Shown: positions 23,040 through 32,944 of the stretch, piece after piece
Position numbering within the stretch: position 1 is the first letter of the stretch
How the letters are laid out: each line of letters starts with the position of its first letter
From: Timema cristinae
Lineage: Eukaryota > Arthropoda > Insecta > Phasmatodea > Timematidae
NCBI GenBank assembly: GCA_039000515.1
Contig: JBCFYV010009882.1
Span: forward strand, 64,088,817 to 64,152,816
Length of the DNA stretch: 64,000 nt
Direction: 5' to 3'
The notes under the pieces: generated by a model
What the model was told of the DNA's origin: nothing
Seen by the model: the letters and a program-made list of their open reading frames with translations, nothing else
The model's database searches: none
Translations under genes and position numbers: made by a program

Positions 23040-25922
23040 AAGAAAAAATATATTACATCTGCAGTGGAGATATTCAACAGGGCACTCAACATGCTTCATC
23101 AGAAACAAGGGCGGAAAACGTTACTATTATCTTGTCATTTTCACGATCCAATTCATTAATTTTTGACAGATATAACTTTGACATTCGTTCATTGTTCTAC
23201 CAATCTATGGCAAATATATTTTACGAAGTAACGAAGGGTAGCAAAATACAGAAACGAGTCTGATGTTTATATAGCCTCCACAAAGCGCCACATTTCTCCC
23301 ACCATATTCTTGTAGGTCCTTGAAAATTTGAATACTGGTGCATTTCTTCCCGTTAATTAAAAAATTGAGGAAGATTCTCTAAGACTCTTTGCTATTTTAA
23401 AGATGATACCGATTTGAAATACACTTCATTTATATCAACTTCATCTCCTTTATTGAAAGCGTTTTGCACATTTAAAACTTGAGGCACAATATGGTAAAGT
23501 ATACTTTCATTTTCTTGACTGAACTCTTCAAGTAACTTCATCGAAAGTGCTGACTGAGTTGTAGGATGAGCTTCTAAGTTCCTGGATACTTGTCAACTCT
23601 CAAGGGTCTGCTGAGCAGTATATTTAGCTGTATATCCAAAATTTAGGAATACCACTGCCCTGAATGAAGTGTCCAATAGTACGTAACATGATAATTATTA
23701 TATGGCGTTCACCAGTTTCAAAATCCATTTCCTTTACCAGCCTTGTGCCACTCACAGCTGCTCAACAGATTAAACAATGATATTTATAAAGCTACTATAA
23801 ATTTAAGGCCTTGCCCAAGTAACAATTGATTAATTTTATAATACTGTTGGGTGACCTGGTTGTCTAGGGGTAAGGTGTCAGACTTCTATGCTGGCGGCCA
23901 GGGTTCAATCCTCGGTCCCGGCAAAGATTTATCTGATTACCAAACTCTTCCTTCACCTCTGACAAGACATCTTGTGAATGTGGGGAGTGCCAGGCCGCCA
24001 CCGTGGTTCGGATTCCACGTTAAATTGTAGGTCCTTCATTTCATCTCACAATCACCCTACCTTTACACATTAGCGTAAGTGCGTATAACCCAAATGGGTA
24101 ATAAGACGCTGTGCTAATAATAATATAATACTGTTTCATAAAAGCTGGCTAGACATAGTGATCTGTATGTTATGCAACAATTAAAGGTAAGGTGGAAATT
24201 TGTACACTGAATTTGTTTCCTATATTAATGATATTCAGCCGAGCCATGTTAAAAATGATGGGACATATATTAGTGTGTACAGTCAGCATTGTCGACATTC
24301 ATTTAGTCCTGTACAACATTACAACAACTTCTTTTTATTCTGAAATGCACTTATTTCTTTAAAGTATCCATGCAAGATCGTTAGCTGTGCATCATGCAAT
24401 TAGGTTTTAACAAATATCCTCTCTATTTAATTTTGGGCTCAGGGCAACATGTCCTTTAGTAAGGTGGATTATTAAAAGGGACAATATTTGATAACGAATG
24501 CTCATTTGAGGGTTTCAGAGTAAGTGTTGTTGTTTTATCATTTTCATGACTGACCTGATATATAGTAATGATTGTGGCATGTATCGTTCTTTTACCATCG
24601 ACTATGTCCTCACAAAAATCTATACTGTCTCCTATACAATGTATTAGTTTTCCCTGTACTGTGTCTTGTGGAATGCTTGGTCCAGAGTTTTATTTTATGT
24701 ATTCAATAAAATTTGACGCAATATAAGTTTCCAGTCGTAATACTCTTGGATAATCAACATAACAGCCAAGCTTATGGAACATTTTAACCATCGTCTTATT
24801 TAGAGTTTAAACATGAAGAGTTAATCCAACACCAACTGCTAGAGATGTTTTAAGTACTTTGTGGAAGTTTTAAACTAATCGATTTTTCACTTGGCTGTTT
24901 GTAAGACATGATGCCATTAAAGTTTGAAATAACACTTTTCTTCTCCTCTCTAGATCTTGGTTCTTTATTTCTTAAATATCTGATGAGTCACACTTTCCTT
25001 TGATAGACCACTTAAAGAATGTTTTCACCTAGCTTTAATACTTCCATCATATCAACCTTCATAAAAACCCAGGAGTTATGCTTCAATTATTTTTCTAAGA
25101 ATATTAGCAGCTTGAAAAATGATACTAAATTCTCTGTTAATTTCTTCGGCTTCATTTTCAACATTTCCTACAAGAACATCACTTGTGCATTTAATTGAAA
25201 GTCTCTCCGGCTCATAATGAATGAGAAAATTCAATCCCTTCTTCTTTCGTATCTATTTCAATTAGCTTTTTTTTATTTATCATTACATCCTCTCTGACAT
25301 CATTGCTAGAGTAAACCAATTGGAATATTTCCTCTACAGTATTCGCACAAAATATTTTTTGGTCTGTTAAAACTTCGGATAAGGTACCAATGAATTATAT
25401 TTTAAAAGCACTGTGGGCAGTTCCGGTATCTATTTTACCATCGTTATCATCTAATATTTTATATTTCCTCACAACTTTGATTACATGTGTGACCCAAAAC
25501 TCAGGGTGCTACATAACGTCAATTGAATGGGCGTCCGATGTATAAGACGCTGTAGACTGTCTAACATGAGTTGCTTCATTTTCACTCAACAGCACAGCAT
25601 GGCTAAACTTTATTCCAGCTTTTTCAGTTACTATTTTTCTAAGATTTTCTTTTTATGTATCAGCTGTACTGTAGGGGAAACATTTATTTTTATCATAAAC
25701 TGGTACCTGGGTGCGCGTAATTAAAACAATTGGTTCTAAAGGACCTTCTTCACTCTGCTCCAATTTGTGTGGTTTTCTTAATGAAGATTTAGTATAGGAC
25801 TACTTCTATCGTAGCGTCCCACAAACTGGTCTAATGGGATACGCTAATATAGCACTGCTTTAACAGAGAATTGAACGTGTTGAGTACTCATTTTTCTTAG
25901 ATGTTTTAACGGAACCAGACAT
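23040..25922 (-). pseudogene. Decayed member of an uncharacterised multi-copy protein family (copy 1)
   Basis: Many stops and frameshifts interrupt the minus strand, yet conserved-looking blocks follow in order. A possible start is MSGSVKTSKKNEYSTR (25922 downward). Then come TEKAGIKFSHAVLL (about 25640), HVIKVVRKYKILDD (about 25465), HKLGCYVDYPRVLRLET (about 24780-24730), IHCIGDSIDFCEDIVDGKRT (about 24653-24594) and MLRTIGHFIQGSG (23689-23651). By memory, this block order is that of a large 'uncharacterized protein' family spread through arthropod and cnidarian genomes and probably tied to mobile DNA; the same style recurs at 35.46-37.92 kb. Function is unknown. A SINE A splits it at 23849-24123, so it was already there when that SINE arrived. 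No intact frame exceeds about 60 codons, so it is non-functional. Confidence 0.6.
23849..24123 (+). mobile_element. SINE family A, full length, inserted in the pseudogene
   Basis: Bounded by the perfect 12-bp direct repeat TATAATACTGTT at 23837-23848 and 24124-24135. This copy defines the family: 5' end GGGTGACCTGG, total 275 bp, 3' end (TAA)n. B-box GGTTCAATCC and the shared tail are intact. Confidence 0.97.
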
Positions 25923-26695
25923 AGTGTACTAAGTGTAGTACAGAGTGGTTCTTGCTTTGGGCTAAAAGCATTTTTAGCGCGGCACAATGGTATGAGTCTG
26001 GTAGAGTGCTGTGCAAGGTAGAAAGAGCAAGTACAAAATAGTTTTTCTATGCCAAATAGTTTATTGAATAACAGTACAGAAGTATGTTTTGTTGTGTTTT
26101 GCCAATATATTGTAAGCCATTAAGCTAAATTATCAAAATATGTTTACATTTCTTGCTTTGTTTTTTTAACAAGTGGATTGTTCTTATTCGCAAAATAAAG
26201 TAGGGTAGTTGTCAAGTATTAGTGTTCAATTGATAGAATTTATTGGTTTTCCATGTGACATATATTTGGTCGACGAGATAAAAATACTCCAATTTAGCCG
26301 CGAACCTCTTTGTTATGTTTTATCACTGTTCGAGCAGAGAGGAAATAAATATTCTGATTTTTTGAGTGGCATGGATCTGGTCACACGCTGTGCACGGAAG
26401 AAGTGCGTGTCGGGACAGTACTAATACAAGCTATAGGACCTACAAATATACATTATATTCTACTTATCAGATAATTAATTATTTTATTTGCTACTTTGTA
26501 ATCCAAGTTGACTTTAAATGGGAGACGTCATCTATTCTTCTGACTATATATCAATTTAAATGTATGATCAAATCAACTATAGATATGGAAAAGTTCGTAG
26601 GTAAAATATTATTTTGTCAAACAAACACTATTTAATTACTAAGATGAATATGAAAAGAAAAGCAACCAAACTAGACTCTCTTTGAATACAAGATT
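25923..26695. other. Intergenic stretch
   Basis: Upstream flank of the decayed gene copy. Two overlapping plus frames (26209-26424, 26366-26635) have no recognisable motif, and I do not call them. No repeat recognised. Confidence 0.4.
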
Positions 26696-26950
26696 CACCC
26701 ACTTAAGTGGCCGGGTGGTCTAACGCGCTACTCTTGTGGCAGGATAGGATGCAGAAGATGGGGAGATCTAGGGTTCGAATCTCAGATGGGTGTACTAAGG
26801 GATGTTTTCCAAAATGGTTTTCCACTCTCTCTCCACGCAAATATGAGAACACTTCCTTTAATTTATTCTTCCTATTCCCCAAAAACCATTAACGTAGTTA
26901 GTGCATAAGCCCAAACCCAAACGGATAGTGGGACTTGGAGTTAAAAAAAA
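26696..26950 (+). mobile_element. SINE family B2
   Basis: Head with GGCCGGGTGGTCTAACGCGC, B-box GGTTCGAATC at 26773-26782, body with CACTCTCTCTCCACGCAAAT, and an altered tail (AAACCCAAACGGATAGTGGG, GACTTGGAGTTAA). The 61-codon frame over it is spurious. Confidence 0.9.
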
Positions 26951-27267
26951 TACAGATTGAAATTGGCATCGTAGTTTAAAACAGTCTCGTTGAAAACCTT
27001 ACATTCTTGGGGGTTATAACAACAACAAAAATAGCCTATATCTGAGAGTAGGCTATAAGGAAAGTAAGAGTTAAAATTAATTCTGTCTAAATTCAGTGGT
27101 ATTCAACTCTATTGTGAACATACAAACTCGCAAACAAACCTCTTTATATAAGTGAGAGAGATATATAACTGACAATAAAGAACAGCATTTTCAGTGACCT
27201 ATAAATAAAATAGAGATTAAAGTACTTCCCGCCTCGTGAAGACTAAATGTCGACTAATAACACAGCC
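26951..27267. other. AT-rich non-coding stretch
   Basis: Nothing recognised. Confidence 0.5.
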
Positions 27268-27405
27268 AAACAACAACAAAAATATTTGTTGCTTTGGAAG
27301 TTAGAGCTATACTTGGGTATATTTGACTCACTGATTCCAAAAATGGCATCAGTGTTATCCTATCAGCTATAGTTTTAGAGATACAGCATATCCACCTTTT
27401 TTGCT
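27268..27405 (+). repeat. Left terminal inverted repeat of the 27.3 kb transposon
   Basis: Pairs with the reverse complement of about 29295-29437, with scattered substitutions and small indels; the best block is TGATTCCAAAAATGGCA. Confidence 0.8.
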
Positions 27406-27455
27406 TATGTGTGTTCTATGCAGTGCTTCTACATGAATTTCTATATTATTAATCA

Positions 27456-27461
<6 letters not shown>

Positions 27462-27496
<35 letters not shown>

Positions 27497-27670
27497 GTAT
27501 ATATGTATATATATGTGTATATGTATATATATAAGTATATATGTATATCTATGTATATATATGTACATATATATACACATATATATGTGTACATATATAT
27601 ACACATATATATGTGTATATATATATACATATATATATGTGTGTGTGTATATATGTATATATATGTGATA
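27462..27670. repeat. TA/TATG/CATA compound microsatellite, about 210 bp
   Basis: Runs of TATATG, TACATA and CACATA give many internal palindromes. Long Tyr/Ile-rich frames on both strands (27367-27729) come only from this tract. Confidence 0.95.
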
Positions 27671-27729
27671 TTACAATTTATGATTGTAAAGTTAGGGACT
27701 ATAAAATAAGACAATTTAACGTGATTTGA

Positions 27730-28720
27730 TACCCTTATTCTCTACGGAAAAAACCTAGTGTTCTGCAATAATATCAGAGGCCTTCTTATGAAAATGGGTT
27801 AGCTAGAATACATGCCAAATGAATGGCAACTTTTCAATGATAGTTCCAAGCGGAGTTTAAAATGTGTACTTTTGCACAATGCAACAGATATGGCTCCATT
27901 CCCATTGGTCTTTTTACCAGTATGACAGAGAAGTACGAAACAATATCATTAGTCTTGGAAAAGATAAAATATCAAGACCATCAATGGGTGATTTGTGTAG
28001 ACCTAAAGATGGTGAACTTTCTCCTTGGTCAGCAAAGTGGCTTCACAAAATATCCTTGCTTGTTATGTCTTTGGGACAGCAGAGTCAAACATGAACACTC
28101 GATAAGAAAAGAAATGGCAGCTGGAGAACAAAATGTCATCAATGAACCTCTGGTTCACAGAGCCCAAATAATCCTGCCACCATTACATATAGAGCTTGGA
28201 CTAATGAATCAATTTTTGAAAGCTTTGAATAAATATGTTTTGTGCTTTCGCTATTTATCAAGTAAATTCCCTGGACTGAGCATGGAAACACTGAAAGCGA
28301 GGATTTTTGATGATCCCCAGATAAGACAGCTAATAAGGTATTCATATTTCATAGATTCAATGAACAATATTGAGTCTTGTGCCTGGTATAAGTTTGTTAT
28401 AATGGTCAATAACTTTCTTGGCACTCATATAGCAGGCAACTACTTAGTATTAGTAGAGGATATGCTCTCCAATTTTAATAAGCTTGGCTGTAATATGAGT
28501 ATCAAGGTCCATTACCTGCACAGCCACTTAGATTGTTTTCCAGAAAACCTTGGTGATTTAAGTGAAGAGCAAGGAGAAAGATTTAACCAGGACATAAAAA
28601 CTATGGAAGACAGATAATAAGGAAGGTGGGAGACCGACATGATGGCAGATTACTGCTAAAACTTTCATTGGGACTGTCCCGGTAGATCTCAATCAAGAAA
28701 TTCTTATAAAAAAAAATTGT
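27730..28720 (+). pseudogene. Transposon-encoded protein, broken (uncharacterised arthropod family)
   Basis: The longest frame is 251 codons (27862-28617). Marker blocks in order: WQLFNDSSKRSLKCVLLHN (27824-27880, in a different frame), VICVDLKMVNFLLGQQSGFT, KYPCLLCLWDSR, NEPLVHRAQIILPPLHIELG, LMNQFLKALNKY, NFNKLGCNMSIKVHYLHSHL and SEEQGERFNQDIKTMEDR. From memory these blocks mark a protein repeated many times in arthropod and hydra genomes, taken to be part of a DNA transposon. CLLC and the later His residues could bind metal. One frameshift lies near 27885-27905. Two stops follow EDR (28615-28620), and homologous sequence continues beyond them (GRWETDMMADYC, then another stop). The protein is thus dead but not old, since the 251-codon core is open. 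Enzyme class is not established. Confidence 0.75.
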
Positions 28721-28730
28721 ATGTGTTGAA

Positions 28731-29257
28731 TGACTGATAAAAGCAAGTTTTATAATGATCTTTGGTTGAAATAAGTGTATTTAGTAATATGTGGTTGTTT
28801 TAATAATATGTGATATTAATAGCATCAAAATATCTGATATGATGAATTGACTGATAAATAAATAGTTTCAGATGTTTTTGGGTTGAAGTAAACTGTGTTA
28901 ATAATATGTGGTTGTATTAATAGTATAGTATGTAATATTAATAACAGCAATATGTCAAATCATATCAAAATAGCATATCATGCGATTAAGGAATGAATGA
29001 CTGATAAAAATAAGTTTTATAATGATCTTTGGTTGAAATAAGTGTATTTAGTAATATGTGGTTGTTTTAATAATATGTGATATTAATAGCATCAAAATAT
29101 CTGATATGATGAATTGACTGATAAATAAATAGTCTCAGATGTTTTTGGGTTGAAGTAAACTGTGTTAATAATATGTGGTTGTATTAATAGTATAGTATGT
29201 AATATTAATAACAGCAATATGTCAAATCATATCAAAATAGCATATCATGCGATTAAG
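28731..29257. repeat. Tandem duplication, 267-bp unit x2, each with an internal half-repeat
   Basis: The unit starting TGACTGATAAAAGCAAG (28731) is repeated from 28998 with only a few differences (AGCAAG/ATAAG, TTTC/TCTC). Each unit is itself two related halves of about 125 and 140 bp, both beginning TGACTGATAAA and carrying AATATGTGGTTGT, giving an A-B-A-B order. It lies between the pseudogene and the right inverted repeat. The closeness of the copies means the duplication is recent compared with the decay of the gene. Confidence 0.93.
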
Positions 29258-29294
29258 GATCCTAAATATTGACGAACGACAAATGAGAATAAGC

Positions 29295-29437
29295 AAATAG
29301 GGTGACTATGCCGTATCTCCTAAACTATAGCTGATAGGGTAAAACTGGTGCCATTTTTGGAATCAGCGGGTCAAATGTACTAAATAATAGGTCTCTAACT
29401 TGTAGGGCACCAAAATGTGTGTTGGGCAGTGTAATGA
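29295..29437 (-). repeat. Right terminal inverted repeat of the 27.3 kb transposon
   Basis: Inverted partner of 27268-27405; see that entry for the shared blocks. Confidence 0.8.
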
Positions 29438-31081
29438 TCAACCAGTCATGGTCGCTATTAGAAAGCACGATAAAATCTATCTTTTAATATAAATATTGGT
29501 TTATTACAGCTGTGGTCACTCCTAAATTGAAAGTGAACATTTTAATCCTTAATAGTATCGTGTTCTAAAATAGTATTTTTCTTAAAATATATCTCAGGTT
29601 ATACTAGAGAAAGAAAATAAATCAATGCTCCCGAATCAACCATTACTAATACCACCTTTTTTCTTAATACTTATTATTCCCTTTTGAGTTGATGGGGCTC
29701 ACTATCCGTTACTAATAATAGGTATTAATCAGTATTTATTCTAATCTTCTAAATCATTTACTCGTGTGCCCTTAACCTTTCTAGACTGCAGCTTTGTTCT
29801 ATATTTGTGACTTTTGTCATGAATAATTTTGCTCTTGGTAGATGTTTGGTAAATGACTAACGACTAGTTTAAAAATATTTTTTTTATCTCTTATAATTTA
29901 ATTATTCCCAAATACGGTAAATAGTCGCGTAGATAGGTTTTATGGAACCAGGGATGAATTATGATACAAAAGTAAAATAAACTCAATGACCATCTACAAT
30001 AAATTATATTATTATATCAATAACCCCAATCAAATCAACCAGATAAAAATAGCCCTTTCTTCCTCCACTACTCCACCATTTTAGTAAAACTTATACATTA
30101 TGTCCAAGTTTAATTTAATTACAACTAATTAAGTACCGGTAATTATGACTTTTCTGTGTACCACCGTGATTTTAATATTTATAGTTGTAAAACAATAGCG
30201 AGTTTATGTCCCCAGTCTCAGACAAAATTAAAATGACTGCCAAAAATCTAGCATAATGGATACTGAAAAGAATGCTTTTGCCAAACAACTAACTACAGAA
30301 ATAACTATCTTTTATCTATGTACCACATAAAAGCATTGGAATGTTTATGAGAAGTTAAATCTTCAACTGTTAAAATCATAATCATGAATTCAAACCAAGA
30401 ACATTGACGAAAGCTTTAAACTAAAGTATCTGTATCAACCTCGCCTTTCCTGATTTGGATGTTATCAGTTAACTGATAAGGGGGTTGTTAGTTAATTAAG
30501 ACGTTTAATGTACATTACGAGAGTTGACACATGATTGTTGCAAATAATTCCTACTAAAATCACTGTTAAAATTTATTTCCCAATTAAATATTATTTCTAA
30601 GGGAGTTCAATTTTATTTATTTTTTTGCTTTCTCCATTTTGTCGCACCTTCAACATTTGCCCCCTCTTCCCCTCCCAGTTCAGTACCAACTCTATTCTTC
30701 TCCCCCCCTCCCTCCTCCGCCTTTTCTACATTGCTGGTAGTTACATTCTTATAGAAGCAATAATATTATGATAGTACTCAGTTTGAATTTAACACCATCC
30801 TTAATCAGAATGATAGAGGTTGTACGCTGACTTAAACTGCTATATATGACTTTAGTCCTCAAAGAGTTGTCAGCATATACCCTTTTGAGGATCCCTTAAA
30901 CTTTGTAACCTATACAAATATCGATCAAATAGTTGACATATACCTTGCGGTGCCAAAAATTAAAGTTGTATTCGGAAGCATTAATGCTGCCATGGCAAAC
31001 TAAAGGTCAGCGACTATCCCTACAAAATTGAAAGTTCACCTTTGAGATGTATATTGGTAATACCAGCTTTGAGAAGTATTT
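29438..31081. other. AT-rich intergenic stretch
   Basis: No gene. A C/T-rich patch (30650-30725, with runs of CCCCTCTTCCCCTCCC type) is the only feature. Confidence 0.5.
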
Positions 31082-31328
31082 TTAGCACCATGTCTTACCA
31101 CCCATCTGGGCTATAAGTTTATGTACTAATTACGTTAATGGTTTAGGGACGAGGAAGTTTAAATGTAAAGGAATTGTAGCTGCATTTGCGTGGAGAGAGA
31201 GTTGGAAACCATTTATGTAAGGTCACCCTCAGCACACCCGGACTTGAGTAAACCACGATATCCTCATCATCAGCAGTCTGATCTATTGCGAAAGTAGCTC
31301 CTCAGACCACGCGGCCAACGAAGCGAGT
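31082..31328 (-). mobile_element. SINE family B2
   Basis: Plus-strand left end TTAGCACCATGTCTTACCAC is the reversed tail; GTGGAGAGAGAGTTGGAAAC lies in the middle; the head at 31290-31328 has the reversed A-box (GACCACGCGGCCAACGAAGC). The B-box is damaged (GAGTAAACCACGAT). Only a weak 6-bp AGTATT repeat flanks it. Confidence 0.85.
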
Positions 31329-32407
31329 ATTGGATAAGCGTTTTTCAGATTAAAGCACAATCTGAATTTATTTTTAATCAGAATAAATTAGTCTAATGGA
31401 TAGTAATAATATTAATATATTATTATTTTTGCTATTAACTTAAAGATATAAAATAAGTTTGTCAATTTTAAATGTGCACTCCTCATAAGGCAACCAGATT
31501 AGTCGTCTATTCAGGATTCAATGATCCTTGCTGAGCCCCTTTTCCTAACTGTCGCGATTTAGTTTATAACCTCTTGGATTTATCTTGACCTATTTTGAGA
31601 AAACTGCGGTACCTCCTTATGCAAAGAGACACCACCTGTATAACATACTCTAGGTTCCACTCCACCTATGCTATAGCCACAACAAAATATACATTAAAAT
31701 CGGCCAATAATTACAGGTTATCAAGAAGCACCAATATTAAACCATTTGATAGTAGTAGAGTACTTCTATGATAATATGAATTAAATTAATTTACGTTTTG
31801 ATTTTAAAAATTATGCGATGAACTTAGATACAGATAGTATTATCAATCTTCAAAATACAGAAGTAACATATTTAGGAGCCATTTGAGCAAACGACATAAC
31901 GGTAACGAGTTTTCATTTAAAATAAATAAAATATTTAGACATGAATATAAACATAGCTACAACAGTTATGATACAAGATGACAGTGGCAAATCTACGGGG
32001 AGGAGGGGGTAAGAAGTGTAGGCTAATGGGGCTCAAGGACCCTGAACTCCCCAAATAAGAAAATAAGAGCAAGGAAGAAAACTAGAGGAAAACCTTTATC
32101 AAAGCATTGACGTGTGTGTATGTTATTATTTTGGAAATTGAGCTTTGTAACAATTTATTTTTAATAGACCAAGTTGAAATCGTGAATTAGTTGGTGATAT
32201 GTTAATGTTAGTTTATTCCTTAGTTAACAAAAGGCGGATGTCACCACAAACTTGATTTTTTTTTTCAATTTCCATATACATTTGTCCTGGCATCTTATTT
32301 TACTATAAATCAGGTTTTTTTTCGGCTCTGTTCATATTACAATATGCCTTCTATATAGTTAATCTAAAAAATTGTACACATGAACTTTCTGGAATATAAA
32401 AATATAC
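31329..32407. other. AT-rich intergenic stretch
   Basis: Nothing recognised on either strand. Confidence 0.5.
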
Positions 32408-32417
32408 TACTACTAAG

Positions 32418-32419
<2 letters not shown>

Positions 32420-32489
<70 letters not shown>

Positions 32490-32733
32490 TAGTCCCGCGT
32501 CTTACTAACCGTTCGGGTTATACGCTTAAGTACTAATTACGCCAATGGATTAGGAATTGGGAAGGTTGAATTAAAGGAAGTGAACCCGCATTTGCGTGGA
32601 GGGGGAGTGGAAAACCATTTAGGGGAAACCACCTCCAGTTCACCCAACCGAGATTCGAACCTCGATCTCCCCGTCCTCAGCAGTCGGGCTCAACACGACA
32701 AGCGCGTTTGCCAACTACGTCACCGAGGTGGGT
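32420..32733 (-). mobile_element. SINE family B1 with long (TTA)n tail
   Basis: The tail is a roughly 70-bp ATT/TTA run (32420-32490). The shared tail, the body (GCATTTGCGTGGAGGGGGAG), the B-box (reversed GATTCGAACC) and the head (reversed, GCCAACTACGTCACCGAGGT) are all intact. Direct repeats TACTACTAAGAT (32408-32419) and TACTATTAAGAT (32734-32745) flank it with one mismatch. Among B copies it is one of the least decayed. Confidence 0.95.
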
Positions 32734-32745
32734 TACTATTAAGAT

Positions 32746-32944
32746 ACTTGTCTTGTTATTGATCATTACCAATTTACCTCGACCTGTGCCAGTTAGCAGC
32801 TGTCTACTATATATCAATACCATTATTTAATTTATGATAACTTATAACTATACTTGTCCCTCTTTCCCTATTGAAATTATTTTAACTGATTGATTTTTTT
32901 CCCTTTTGATATGCGTGCTTTGGACTTAAATCTAGCTTAACCTA
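32746..32944. other. Non-coding spacer
   Basis: AT-rich; may include the last bases of the LINE's 3' untranslated region. Confidence 0.4.

Larger units (their letters stand above)
27268..29437 (+). mobile_element. Degenerate DNA transposon with about 140-bp terminal inverted repeats
   Basis: The ends at about 27268-27405 and 29295-29437 are inverted copies of each other. Shared blocks include GATTCCAAAAATGGCA, CTATCAGCTATAGTTT, AAGTTAGAG and TTTGCTTA. Between them lie a TA microsatellite (27462-27670), a transposon-protein pseudogene on the plus strand (27730-28720) and a tandem 267-bp duplication (28731-29257). This is the layout of one transposon copy. The outermost bases (near CCAAACAACA left, TGTGTGTTGGGC right) are eroded and I see no target duplication, so the ends are good to about 10 bp. 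The superfamily is not determined. With the coding frame broken, it could move only if another copy supplied the enzyme. Confidence 0.75.

Noticed and set aside
27367..27729. Frames of 62-115 codons on both strands, Tyr/Ile-rich
   Set aside because: They are read-through of the TA/TACATA microsatellite; no other composition or motif.
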